Shown: one piece after another, positions 21,201 through 36,200 of the stretch
Numbering within the stretch: the first letter of the stretch is position 1
How the letters are laid out: every line of letters starts with the position of its first letter
Assembly: GCF_003858655.1 (NCBI RefSeq)
Contig: NZ_RQXV01000007.1
Coordinates: 210,586 to 274,585 of the forward strand
DNA from: Amphritea balenae
GTDB lineage: Bacteria; Pseudomonadota; Gammaproteobacteria; Pseudomonadales; Balneatricaceae
Reading direction: 5' to 3'
DNA length: 64,000 bases
Translations under genes and position numbers: made by a program
The notes under the pieces: generated by a model
The model's database searches: none
The model's input: only the letters and a program-made list of their open reading frames with translations
What the model was told of the DNA's origin: nothing

Positions 21201-24200
21201 TCTGGCCAATGTGGATGATGCTTCGATTATTACTGGCGATACCAGTTACTCAGGTAACGAAGGCGATGTTGTTGCGGGTGATCTGAATGCTACCGATGTC
21301 GAAGGCTTGACCGATAACACTTACTTTACGATCAGCAGTCAGGGCACAAACGGTACCGCGGCCATTGATCCTGCCACTGGCGGCTGGACCTTTACGCCAA
21401 GCGATGCCAACTGGTTCGGCTCGGATAGCTTTGAAGTGACTGTCACCGATGATCTGAACGGCACTACCACGCAGCTAATCAGCGTCACTTTGGCCAATGT
21501 CGATGATGCTTCGATTATTACCGGCGATACTAGTTACTCAGGCAACGAAGGCGATGTGGTTGCAGGTGATCTGAATGCCACCGATGTTGAAGGCCTGACC
21601 GACAGCACTTACTTTACGATCAGCAGCCAGGGCAGTAACGGTACCGCAGCCATTGATTCTGCCACCGGCGGCTGGACCTTTACCCCGACCGATGCCAACT
21701 GGTTCGGCAGCGACAGTTTCGAAGTGACGGTGACCGATGATCTGAACGGTACTACCACGCAACTGATCAGCGTGACTCTGGCCAACGTCGATGATGCTGC
21801 TGTTATTACCGGTAACACAAGTTATACCGGCAACGAAGGAGACCTGGTTGCTGGCGACCTGAACGCCACCGATGTCGATGGACTGACCGACAGTACCTAC
21901 TTTACGATAAGTAGTCAGGGCAGTAACGGCACCGCAGCGATTGACCCTGCGACCGGCGGGTGGACCTTCACTCCGACCGATGTTAACTGGTTCGGCAGCG
22001 ACAGTTTTGAAGTCACGGTCACTGATGATCTGAACGGTACAACAACTCAACTAATCAGCATTACTCTAAGTAATACCGATGATCTGGCTGTTATTAGCGG
22101 TGATATTAGTTATACCGGTAACGAAGGCGATGTTGTTGTGGGTGACCTGAACGCTACCGATGTAGACGGCCTGACTGATAGCACCTACTTTACGATTAAA
22201 AACCAGGCGACCAACGGCACGGCTAGTGTTGATGTTGCAACCGGTGCCTGGAGTTTTACCCCGACGGACGCTAACTGGCACGGCAGTGACAACTTTACCG
22301 TTACCATTACCGATGATCTGGGAGGCACAACTGATCAGGTGATCAGTATTAATCTGAGCAATGTTGACGATAGCGCTGTGATTACCGGTGACACCGGCTA
22401 TTCAGGTAACGAGGGGGATGCTGTTGCAGGTGATTTGGATGCCACGGATGTGGACGGGCTAACCGACAGCACTTACTTTACGATAAGTAGTCAGGGCAGT
22501 AACGGTACCGCGGCGATTGATCCTGCCACTGGGGCTTGGACCTTTATCCCGACTGATGCCAACTGGTTCGGTTCGGACAGCTTTGAAGTGACGGTAACCG
22601 ATGATCTGAACGGTACCACCACGCAACTGATCAGTGTAACCCTGGCTAATGTTGATGATGCTGCCGTGATTACCGGTGATACCAGTTATATCGGTAATGA
22701 AGGTGATGTCGTGAATGGTGATCTGAATGCCACCGATATCGATGGCCTGACCGACAGTACTTACTTCACGATCAGCAACCAGAGCAGCAACGGTACCGCT
22801 GCTATTGATCCTGTCACAGGCGGGTGGACCTTTACCCCAACGGATGCTAACTGGTTTGGCAGCGACAGCTTTGAAGTCACCGTCACCGATGATCTGAATG
22901 GCACCACGACACAACTGATTAGTATTACGTTGAGCAATACCGATGATCTGGCTGTCATTACAGGCGATGTTAGCTATACCGGTAACGAAGGTGATGTTGT
23001 TGCGGGTGATCTTAACGCCACTGATGTGGATGGCCTGACTGACAGCAGTTACTTTACGATCAAGACTCAATCGGTCAACGGCACGGCTAGTATCGATGCT
23101 GAGACAGGAGCCTGGAGTTTTACCCCTACCGATACCAACTGGTTCGGCAGTGACAGCTTTACCGTCACCGTCACCGATGACCTGGGTGGCACTACCGATC
23201 AGGTTATAAGCATCAATCTGAGTAACGTTGACGACAGTGCTGTGATCACCGGCGATACCGGATTTACCGGCAATGAAGGTGATGTTGTTAATGGTGATCT
23301 GAACGCCACCGATGTTGATGGTCTTACCGACAATACTTACTTTACCATTAAGACTCAGGCTACCAACGGCACAGCCAGTATCGATGCCGAGACAGGGGCC
23401 TGGAACTTTGCCCCGACCGATGCTAACTGGCACGGTAGTGATAGCTTTACAGTGACTGTCACCGATGACCTGGGCGGCACTACCGATCAGCTGATCAGCA
23501 TCAACCTGAGCAACGTTGATGACAGTGCAGTGATATCCGGTGATACCGGGTATAGCGGTATTGAAGGGGATGTTGTGAGCGGTGATCTGAATGCCGCCGA
23601 TGTTGATGGCCTGACCGACAGTACTTACTTCACGATCAGCAACCAGGGCAGCAACGGTACCGCGGCCATTGATCCTGTCACAGGCGGGTGGACCTTTACC
23701 CCGACCGATATCAACTGGCATGGCAGTGACAGCTTTACCGTTACCGTCACCGATGATCTGGGCGGCACCACCGACCAGGTAATCAATATCAACCTGAGTA
23801 ATGTTGATGACAGTGCCGCTATTACCGGTGATATTGCTTATATCGGTAACGAAGGCGATGTCGTCAGTGGTGATCTGAACGCCACTGATGTTGATGGTCT
23901 GACCGACAGCACCTACTTTACTATCAAGACGCAGTCTGCGAATGGTACTGCCAGTATCGATGCGATTAGTGGAGCTTGGAGTTTTACTCAGACTGATCCG
24001 AACTGGTTTGGCAGTGACAGCTTTACGGTCACCGTCACCGATGACCTGGGCGGCACGACCGATCAGGTGATCAGTATCAACCTGAGTAATGGTGATGATC
24101 TGTCCATTATCACTGGCGATACCAGCTATACCGGTAACGAAGGCGATGCGGTTGCCGGTGATCTGAATGCGACTGATATTGAAGGCCTGACCGACAGTAC

Positions 24201-27200
24201 TTACTTTACCATCAAGATACAATCTGCGAATGGTACAGCCAGTATTGATGCTGAGACCGGTGCCTGGAGTTTTACCCCTACTGATGCCAATTGGCACGGT
24301 AGCGATAGCTTTACTATTACTGTTACCGATGATCTGGGCGGCACCACCGATCAGGTAGTCAGTATAAACCTGAGCAACGTTGACGATAGTGCCATTATTT
24401 CCGGTGATATAGGTTATACCGGCAACGAAGGCGATGTCGTGAGTGGTGACCTGAACGCGACTGATGTGGATGGTCTGACCGACAGCAGTTACTTTACGAT
24501 CAAGACTCAATCGGTCAACGGCACTGCCAGTATTGATGCTGAAACCGGCGCCTGGAGCTTTACCCCAACCGATTCAAACTGGCATGGCAGTGACAGCTTT
24601 ACCGTCACCGTTACCGATGATCTGGGTGGTACCACCGATCAGGTGATCAGCATAAACCTGAGTAACACCGATGATCTGGCAGTTATTACCGGGGATATTG
24701 CTTATGCCGGTAATGAAGGTGATGTTGTTGCAGGTGATCTGAACGCTACTGATATTGATGGTCTGATCGACAGCACTTACTTTTCTATTAAGACTCAATC
24801 TGCGAATGGTACAGCCAGTATCGATGCCACGACCGGAGTTTGGAGTTTTACCCCGACCGACTCGAACTGGCACGGCAGTGACAGCTTTACCGTGACCGTT
24901 ACCGATGATCTGGGTGGTACTACTGACCAGGTAATCAGTATCAACCTGAGCAATGTTGATGACAGTGCGGTGATGTCTGGCGATACAGGGTATAGCGGTA
25001 TTGAAGGGGATACCGTCATAGGTGATCTGAACGCTACCGATGTGGATGGTCTGACCGACAGCAGCTACTTTACGATCAAGAATCAAGCCGCCAGCGGCAC
25101 TGCCAGCATCGATAGCGAGACCGGGGCCTGGAGCTTTACCCCGACCGATACCAACTGGCACGGTAGTGACAGTTTTACCGTCACCGTTACCGATGATCTG
25201 GGTGGCACTACCGACCAGGTGATCAGCGTTAATCTGAGTAATGTTGATGACAGTGCCATTATTACCGGTGATACCGGCTATACCGGCAACGAAGGCGACG
25301 CGGTAACCGGTGACCTGAACGCAACCGATATCGATGGCCTTGCCGACACGACTTATTTTAGCATCAGTAGTCAGGGGGTTAACGGTACAGCAGCTATAGA
25401 TGCTATTAGCGGGGCCTGGAGCTTTACCCCGTCTGACGCTAACTGGTTCGGCAGTGACAGCTTTACCGTCACCGTTACTGATGATCTGGGCGGCACCACC
25501 GACCAGATGATCAGTATTAACTTGAGTAACCTGGACGATAGTGCAGTGATCACGGGTGATACAGGCTATACCGGAAATGAAGGTGATACGGTTGCCGGTG
25601 ATCTGAATGCTAGCGATGTTGAAGGCCTGACCGACGGTACTTACTTTACCATCAAGACGCAGTCAGCGAATGGTACGGCCAATATCGATGCTGTTAGTGG
25701 GGTCTGGAGCTTTACCCCTACTGACGCTAACTGGCACGGCAGCGACAGCTTTACCGTTACGGTCACCGATGATCTGGGCGGTACCACTGATCAGGTAATC
25801 GGTATCAACCTGAGCAACGTTGACGACAGTGCCATTGTTTCTGGCGATACAGGTTATACCGGCAACGAAGGTGATGTTGTCGCTGGCGATCTTGATGCTG
25901 CTGATGTGGACGGTCTGACCGACAGCAGTTACTTTACCATCAAGACTCAGTCCGCCAACGGTACAGCCAGTATCGATGCTGCAACCGGGGCCTGGAGCTT
26001 TACGCCGACGGATGCCAACTGGTTCGGCAGTGACAGCTTTACAGTGACTATCACTGATGATCTGGGTGGCACTACCGACCAGGTAATCAGTATCAACCTT
26101 AGCAATGTCGATGATCCTTCCATCATTACTGGCGACACCGGCTATTCAGGCAACGAAGGTGATGTGGTTGCGGGTGATTTGAACGCAACCGATGTTGAAG
26201 GTCTGACCGACAACACCTACTTTACGATAAGCAGTCAGGGCGGTAACGGTACCGCAGCAATTGATCCTGCCACCGGCGCCTGGACCTTCACCCCGGCCGA
26301 TGCCAACTGGTTCGGTTCTGACAGCTTCGAAGTGACAGTAACCGATGATCTGAATGGTACGACCACGCAACTAATCAGCGTAACCCTGGCCAACGTCGAT
26401 GATGCAGCAGTTATTACCGGCGACACGAGTTATACCGGCAACGAAGGTGATGTGGTTGCGGGTGATCTGAATGCCACCGATGTCGAGGGTCTGACCGACA
26501 GTACTTACTTTGCCGTTAGTAGCCAGGGCTCTAACGGTTCCGCGGTGATTGACCCTGCGACCGGCGCCTGGACCTTTACCCCGACCGATGCCAACTGGTT
26601 CGGCAGCGATAGCTTCGAAGTGACGGTAACCGATGATCTGAATGGTACTACCACGCAACTGATCAGTGTGACCCTGGCCAATGTGGATGATGCTTCGATT
26701 ATTACCGGCGACACCAGTTATACCGGCAACGAAGATGATGTTGTTGCGGGCGATCTTGATGCGACTGATGTCGAGGGCCTGACCGACAACACTTACTTTA
26801 CCGTTAGTAGTCAGGGTAGTAACGGCACCGCGGCGATTGATCCTGCCACCGGCGCCTGGACCTTTACCCCGACCGATGCCAACTGGTTCGGTTCGGACAG
26901 TTTCGAAGTGACGGTAACTGATGATCTGAACGGCACCACGACGCAACTGATCAGCGTCACATTAGCCAACGTTGATGATGCTTCCATCATTTCCGGCGAT
27001 ACTAGTTATACCGGGAATGAAGGCGATGTTGTTGCGGGTGATCTTGACGCTACCGATGTGGAAGGTCTGACCGACAGCACTTACTTTACGATAAGTAGCC
27101 AGGGCACTAACGGTACCGCGGCCATCGATCCTGCCACTGGCGCCTGGACCTTTACCCCGACCGATTCTGATTGGTTCGGTTCAGACAGTTTCGAAGTGAC

Positions 27201-30200
27201 GGTAACCGATGACCTGAACGGCGCTACCACGCAGCTGATCAGTGTGACTCTGTCCAACATCGATGATGCTTCCATCATTACCGGCGATACAAGTTATACA
27301 GGGAATGAAGGCGATGTTGTTGCTGGCGATCTTGATGCTACCGATGTGGAAGGTCTGACCGACAGCACTTACTTTGCAGTTAGTAGCCAGGGCTCTAACG
27401 GTACCGCGGCGATTGATCCTGCTACTGGCGCCTGGACCTTCACCCCGACCGATTCTGATTGGTTCGGTTCTGACAGTTTCGAAGTGACTGTGACTGATGA
27501 TCTGAACGGTACAACGACTCAACTGATCAGCGTGACATTAGCTAATGTCGATGATGCTTCCATCATCACCGGCGATACCAGTTATACCGGTAATGAAGGC
27601 GATGCCGTCGCTGGTGATCTTGATGCCACCGATGTCGAAGGTCTGACCGACAGTACTTACTTTGCCGTTAGTAGTCAGGGTACTAACGGTACCGCGGCGA
27701 TTGATCCTGCGACCGGCGCCTGGACCTTTACTCCGACCGATGCTAACTGGTTCGGTTCGGACAGTTTCGAAGTGACTGTCACCGATGACCTGAATGGCAC
27801 TACCACGCAACTGATCAGCGTCACCCTTGCCAATGTCGATGATGCTTCCATCATCACCGGCGATACCAGTTATACCGGTAATGAAGGCGATGCCGTCGCT
27901 GGCGATCTTGATGCCACCGATGTCGAAGGTCTGACCGACAGTACTTACTTTGCCGTTAGTAGTCAGGGCAGTAACGGTACCGCAGCGATTGATCCTGCGA
28001 CCGGCGCCTGGACCTTTACGCCAAGCGATGCCAACTGGTTCGGTTCGGATAGCTTTGAAGTGACAGTCACCGATGATTTGAATGGCACCACCACGCAACT
28101 GATTAATGTAACTCTGGCCAATGTCGATGATGCGGCGGTTATTACTGGCGATACTAGTTATACCGGCATGGAAGGGGATGCTGTCGCTGGTGATCTGAAT
28201 GCAACCGATGTTGAAGGCCTGGCTGACAGTACTTACTTTACGATAAGTAGCCAGGGGACAAATGGTACCGCGGCGATTGATCCTGCCACGGGCGCCTGGA
28301 CCTTTACCCCGACCGATGCCAATTGGTTTGGCAGCGACAGTTTTGAAGTGACGGTGACCGATGATCTGAATGGCACAACGACGCAGCTGATCAGCATAAC
28401 CCTGGCCAATGTCGATGATGCAGCGGTTATTACCGGCGATACGAGTTATACCGGCAATGAAGGCGATGTCGTGAGTGGTGATCTGAATGCCGTTGATATC
28501 GATGGCCTGGCTGATAACAGTTATTTTTCGATCAAGACTCAGTCCGCTAACGGTACAGCCAGTATCGATGCTACGAGTGGCAGCTGGAGTTTTACCCCGG
28601 CAGATCCAAACTGGTTCGGCAGTGACAGCTTTACCGTCACTGTCACCGATGATCTGGGCGGCACCACCGACCAGGTCATCAGTATCAACCTGAGTAATGG
28701 CGATGACCTGTCAATAATTACTGGCGATATCGGTTATACCGGTAACGAAGGCGATGTGGTGGCGGGTGACCTGAACGCCACTGATGTAGATGGTCTGGCT
28801 GACGGCACCTACTTTACGGTTAAGACTCAGTCTGCCAACGGTAGCGCCAGTATTGATCCTATTACCGGTGCCTGGAGCTTTACCCCGACCGATGCCAACT
28901 GGCACGGCAGTGACAGTTTTACCATCACTGTTACCGATGATCTGGGCGGTACCACCGATCAGGTGATCAGTATCAACCTTAGCAACGTTGATGACAGTGC
29001 CATTATTACCGGCGATACCGGCTATACCGGTAACGAAGGTGATGTTGTCGCTGGTGATCTGAATGCTACCGATGTGGACGGGCTGACCGACAGCACTTAT
29101 TTTAGCATCAAGGCACAATCTGCGAATGGTATTGCCAATATTGATGCTGCGACCGGGGCTTGGACCTTTACCCCGACTGATTCAAATTGGCATGGCAGTG
29201 ACAGCTTTACAGTCACCGTTACCGATGATTTAGGAGGCACCACCGATCAGGTTATCAGTATTAATCTGAGCAACGTTGACGACAGTGCTGTGATAACCGG
29301 GGATACCAGTTACTCAGGTAACGAAGGCGATGTGGTTGATGGCGATCTGAACGCCACCGACGTCGAAGGCCTGACTGATGGCACCTACTTTACGATCAGC
29401 AGCCAAGGCGCTAACGGTACTGCGGCGATTGACCCAACCACGGGCGCCTGGACCTTTACCCCGGCCGATGCTAATTGGTTTGGCAGCGACAGTTTCGAAG
29501 TGACGGTAACCGATGACCTGAACGGCACCACCACGCAACTGATCAGCGTGACTCTGGCCAATGTCGATGATGCTTCCATCATTACCGGCGATACCAGTTA
29601 TACCGGTAATGAAGGCGATGCCGTTGCGGGCGACCTGAATGCCTCCGACGTTGAGGGCCTGACCGACAACACTTACTTTACGATAAGCAGTCAGGGCACA
29701 AACGGTACCGCGGCCATTGATCCTGTGACCGGCGCCTGGACCTTTACGCCAAGCGATTCTAATTGGTTCGGTTCTGACAGCTTCGAAGTGACGGTAACCG
29801 ATGATCTGAACGGTACTACCACGCAGCTAATCAGCGTCACCCTGGCCAATGTTGATGATGCTTCGGTTATTACCGGTGATACCAGTTATACCGGCAACGA
29901 AGGTGATGTTGTTGCTGGTGATCTTGATGCCACTGACGTTGAAGGCCTGACCGATAACACTTACTTTGCCGTTAGTAGTCAGGGTACTAACGGTACCGCG
30001 GCCATTGATCCTGCCACCGGCGCCTGGACCTTTACACCGACCGATTCTGATTGGTTCGGTTCTGACAGTTTCGAAGTAACGGTGACCGACGATCTGAACG
30101 GCACGACCACGCAACTGGTCAGCGTGACTCTGGCCAATGTTGATGATGCTTCGATCATCACCGGTGATACCAGTTACTCAGGCAACGAAGGCGATGCCGT

Positions 30201-33200
30201 TGCGGGCGATCTTGATGCAACCGATGTCGAGGGCCTGACCGATAACACTTACTTTGCCGTTAGTAGCCAGGGCTCTAACGGTACCGCGGCCATTGATCCT
30301 GCCACTGGCGCCTGGATCTTCACCCCGACCGATGCCAACTGGTTTGGTTCGGACAGCTTTGAAGTGACGGTGACTGATGATCTGAACGGCACTACCACGC
30401 AGCTGATCAGCGTGACTCTGTCCAACGTCGATGATGCTTCGATTATTACCGGCGACACCAGTTACTCAGGCAACGAAGGCGATGTTGTTGCGGGCGATCT
30501 TGATGCCACCGATGTCGAAGGTCTGACCGACAGCAGTTACTTTACGATAAGCAGTCAGGGCAGTAACGGTACTGCAGCGATTGATCCTGCGACTGGGGCC
30601 TGGACCTTTACCCCGACCGATGCCAACTGGTTTGGTTCGGACAGCTTTGAAGTGACGGTAACCGATGACCTGAACGGCACGACTACGCAACTGATCAGCG
30701 TCACCCTGGCCAATGTTGATGATGCTTCTATCATTACCGGCGACACCAGTTACTCAGGCAACGAAGGCGATGTTGTTGCGGGCGACCTGAATGCAACCGA
30801 TGTTGAGGGCCTGACCGATAGCACTTACTTTGCCATTAGTAGTCAGGGCGCAAACGGTACCGCGGCGATTGATCCTGCCACCGGCGCCTGGACCTTTACC
30901 CCGACCGATGCCAATTGGTTCGGCTCTGACAGTTTCGAAGTGACGGTAACCGATGACCTGAACGGTACGACCACGCAACTGATCAGCGTGACTCTGGCCA
31001 ATGTTGATGATGCTTCTATCATTACCGGCGACACCAGTTACTTAGGCAACGAAGGCGATGTTGTTGCGGGCGACCTGAATGCAACCGATGTCGAGGGCCT
31101 GACCGATAGCACTTACTTTACGATAAGCAGTCAGGGCAGTAACGGTACCGCTGTCATTGATCCTGCCACCGGCAGCTGGACTTTTACCCCGACCGATACC
31201 AACTGGTTCGGTTCTGACAGTTTCGAAGTGACGGTAACCGATGACCTGAACGGCACGACTACGCAACTGATCAGCGTGACTCTGGCCAATGTGGATGATG
31301 CTTCGATTATTACCGGCGATACCAGTTACTCAGGCAACGAAGGCGATGCCGTTGCGGGCGATCTGGGCGCCACCGATGTTGAAGGCCTGACCGATAACAC
31401 TTACTTTACGATAAGTAGCCAGGGCACCAACGGTACTGCGGCCATTGATCCTGCCACTGGCGGCTGGACCTTCACCCCGACCGATTCTGATTGGTTCGGT
31501 TCTGACAGTTTCGAAGTGACGGTAACCGATGACCTGAACGGTACGACCACGCAACTGATCAGCGTGACTCTGGCCAATGTTGATGATGCTTCGATCATCA
31601 CCGGCGATACCAGTTACTCAGGCAACGAAGGCGATGTTGTTGCGGGCGATCTTGACGCTACCGATGTCGAGGGCCTGACTGATAACACTTACTTTGCCGT
31701 TAGTAGTCAGGGCTCTAACGGTACCGCAGCCATTGATCCTGCCACTGGCGCCTGGACCTTTACGCCGACCGATTCTGATTGGTTCGGTTCTGACAGTTTT
31801 GAAGTGACGGTAACCGACGATCTTAACGGCACCACGACGCAACTGATCAGTATTACTTTGAACAATGCCGATGATCTGGCTGTCATTACAGGCGATGTTA
31901 GCTATACCGGTAATGAAGGCGATGTTGTTGCGGGTGACCTGAACGCTACTGATGTAGATGGTTTGACTGATAGCAGCTACTTTACGATCAAGACCCAGGG
32001 GTTAAACGGTAGTGCCAGTATCGATGCCGTAACCGGAAGCTGGAGTTTTACCCCTACTGATGCCAATTGGCACGGTAGTGATAGTTTTACTGTGACCGTC
32101 ACCGATGATTTGGGTGGCACTACTGATCAGATGATCAGTATCAACCTGAGTAACGTTGACGACAGTGCCCTTATAACCGGTGATACGGCCTATAACGGTA
32201 ACGAAGGCGATGCCGTGAGTGGTGATCTGGATGCTACCGATGTGGATGGCCTGACAGACAACTCTTACTTTACGATCAAGAGCCAGGGGGTAAACGGTAG
32301 TGCCAGTATCGATGCTGAAACCGGGGCCTGGGCCTTTACCCCGACCGATGCGAACTGGCACGGCAGCGACAGTTTTACAGTGACTGTCACTGATGACCTT
32401 GGCGGTACCACCGATCAGGTGGTCAGTATTAACCTGAGTAACCTGGATGACAGTGCGATCATCTCAGGTGATATCGGGTATAGCGGTATCGAAGGGGATA
32501 CCGTAACCGGTGACCTGAATGCGGCCGATGTGGATGGTCTGACCGACAATACTTACTTTACCATTAATACTCAGGGTACCAGTGGCACAGCCAATATAGA
32601 TACCGCAACCGGAGCCTGGAGTTTTACCCCGACCGATGCCAACTGGCATGGCAGTGATAGCTTTACCGTTACCGTCACCGATGATCTGGGCGGTACCACC
32701 GATCAGGTCATCAACATCAGTCTGAGCAACGTTGACGACAGTGCCATTATTACCGGCGATACCGGCTATAGCGGTAACGAAGGCGATACAGTTGCCGGTG
32801 ACCTGAATGCCACCGACGTTGACGGTCTGACCGACAGCACCTACTTCAGTATTAAAAACCAGCCTGCAAATGGCAGTGCCAGTATTAATGCCGAAACTGG
32901 CGCATGGAGCTTTACCCCGACCGATCCGAACTGGTTCGGCAGTGACAGTTTCACTGTTAGCGTTACCGATGACCTTGGCGGCACTACCGACCAGGTGATC
33001 AGTATCAACCTGAGTAATGGTGATGATCTTTCAATTATCACAGGCGATACCAGCTATACCGGTAACGAAGGCGATATGGTTGCCGGTGATCTGAATGCTA
33101 CCGATGTTGAAGGCCTGACCGACAGTACTTACTTTACCATCAAGACACAATCTGCGAATGGTACAGCCAATATTGATCCTGCGACCGGGGGCTGGAGCTT

Positions 33201-36200
33201 TACCCCGGCTGACCCTAATTGGTTTGGCAGTGATAGTTTTACCATTACTGTTACCGATGATCTGGGCGGCACTACCGATCAGGTAATCAGTATCAACCTG
33301 AGCAACGTTGACGACAGCGCTATTATTACCGGCGATACAGGTTATACCGGTAATGAAGGTGATGCCGTGAGTGGTGATCTGAATGCCACCGATGTGGATG
33401 GTCTGACTGACAGCAGTTACTTTACGATAAAGAGTCAGGGGTTAAATGGTAGTGCCAGTATCGATACCGCAACCGGAGCCTGGAGCTTTACCCCAACCGA
33501 TCCGGACTGGCACGGTAGCGATAGTTTTACCGTCACCGTTACCGATGATCTGGGCGGCACCACTGATAGGGTGATCAGCATCAATCTGAGTAACACCGAT
33601 GATCTGGCTATTATCACCGGCGATATCGGTTATACCGGTAACGAAGGCGATGTCGTGAGTGGCGACCTGAATGCCACCGATATCGATGGTCTGAACGACA
33701 GCAGCTACTTTACGATCAAGAATCAGGGTTTAAACGGCAGTGCCAGCATTGATGCCGCAACCGGAGTCTGGAGCTTTACTCCTACCGACTCGAATTGGCA
33801 CGGTAGTGACAGCTTCACCGTAACCGTCACCGATGATCTGGGCGGCACCACTGATCAGGTGATCAGCATCAACCTGAATAACGTTGATGACAGTGCAATA
33901 GTGTCCGGCGATATCGGCTATAGCGGCACTGAAGGCGATATCGTTAGTGGTGATCTGAACGCTAACGATGTGGACGGTCTGACCGACAGCAGTTACTTTA
34001 CGATCAAGAATCAAGCCGCCAGCGGCACTGCCAGTATTGATGCTGCGACCGGTGCCTGGAGCTTTACCCCGACCGATACCAACTGGCACGGCAGTGACAG
34101 TTTTACCGTGACGGTGACGGATGACCTGGGTGGAACTACCGATCAGGTGATAAATATCAGCCTGACTAATGTTGACGATAGTGCAATTATTACCGGTGAT
34201 ACCGGCTATACCGGCAACGAAGGTGATGTGGTAAGCGGTGATCTGAATGCCACTGATATCGATGGGCTGACGGATAATAGTTACTTCAGCATTAAAAATC
34301 AGCCCGCGAATGGTACAGCAAGCATTGATGCTGTAACCGGAGGCTGGAACTTCACCCCGACTGATCCGAATTGGTTTGGTAGTGATAGCTTTACCGTGAC
34401 CGTGACCGATGACCTGGGTGGCACCACTGATCAAGTGATTAGTATAAACCTGAGTAATGGTGATGATCTGTCAATCATCACGGGTGATATCGGTTATACC
34501 GGCAACGAAGGCGATGTCGTGAGTGGTGACCTGAACGCTACTGATGTGGACGGCCTGATCGACGGTAGCTATTTTACGATCAAGACTCAGTCTACCAATG
34601 GCATTGCCAGTATCGATGGTACGACCGGGGCCTGGAGCTTTACCCCGACCGACGCCAACTGGCACGGCTCGGATAGCTTTACCGTTACAGTCACCGATGA
34701 CCTGGGTGGCACTACCGATCAGGTGATCAGTATCAACCTGAACAACGTTGATGACAGTGCGGTGATGTCCGGCGATACCGGGTATACCGGTAGCGAAGGT
34801 GATGTAGTCAGTGGCGATCTGAATGCGACCGATGTGGATGGGCTGACCGACAGCACTTACTTCACGATTAAGAGTCAGGGGAGCAATGGCAGTGCCAGTA
34901 TCGATGCTGAAACCGGCGCCTGGACCTTTAGCCCAGCCGATCCGGATTGGCATGGCAGTGATAGCTTTACTATTACCGTCACCGATGACCTGGGCGGTAC
35001 CACTGATCAGGTGATCAGTATTAGCCTGAGTAACGTAGACGATAGCGCAGTGATAACCGGGGATACCAGTTATACCGGTGTAGAAGGGGATATAATCACT
35101 GGTGACCTGAACGCGACCGATGCGGATGGTCTGACCGATAGCACCTACTTTACGATAAAGACGCAGGGTACAAACGGTAGTGCCAGTATCGATGCTGAAA
35201 CCGGCGCTTGGACCTTTACCCCGACCGATCCGGATTGGCATGGCAGTGACAACTTTACTATTACCGTCATCGATGATCTGGGCGGTACCACTGATCAGGT
35301 GGTTAGCGTTAACCTGAGTAACACCGATGACCTGGCTATTATCACAGGAGATAATAGCTATATTGGCATTGAAGGCGATGTGGTAAGTGGTGATCTGAAT
35401 GCGACTGATGTTGATGGTCTGACCGATAGCACTTACTTTACGGTTAAAAGTCAGGCGACTAACGGTACTGCGAGTATCGATGCAGCGACTGGCGCCTGGA
35501 GCTTTACCCCGACCGATGCCAACTGGTTTGGCAGTGATAGTTTTACTATTACGGTCACCGATGATCAGGGCGGTACCACCGATCAGGTGGTTAGCGTTAA
35601 CCTGAGTAACATTGACGATAGTGCAGTGATCACCGGCGATACCAGCTATATCGGTAACGAGGGAGATACCGTAGCTGGTGATCTTAACGCTACCGACGCA
35701 GACGGCCTGACCGATAGCACTTACTTTGCCATAAGCACTCAGGGCTCCAGCGGTACCGCAGCGATTGATCCTGTGACCGGCGCCTGGACCTTTACCCCGA
35801 CGGATGCCGACTGGTTCGGTTCCGATAGCTTTGAAGTCACCGTCACTGACGATCTGAACGGTACCACGACGCAACTAATCAGCGTGACTCTGGCTAATGT
35901 CGATGATGCTTCGATTATTACTGGCGATACCAGTTATACCGGTAATGAAGGCGATGCTGTCGCTGGCGATCTTGATGCCACCGACATCGAAGGTCTGACC
36001 GACAGCACTTACTTTACGATAAGTAGTCAGGGTAGTAACGGTACCACGGCGATTGACCCTGCCACCGGCGCCTGGACCTTCACTCCGACCGATACCAACT
36101 GGTTCGGCAGCGACAGCTTCGAAGTCACCGTCACCGATGACCTGAACGGCACCACGACCCAGCTGATCAGCGTCACATTAGCTAACGTCGATGATCCTTC

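Noticed and set aside
22459..24510. 683-codon open frame on the minus strand inside the giant gene, and many similar ones (for example 34471-35874)
   Set aside because: They lie opposite the 288-bp repeats and repeat with the same period. They are open because codon use in each unit is the same; they have no ribosome-binding sites or recognisable domains.
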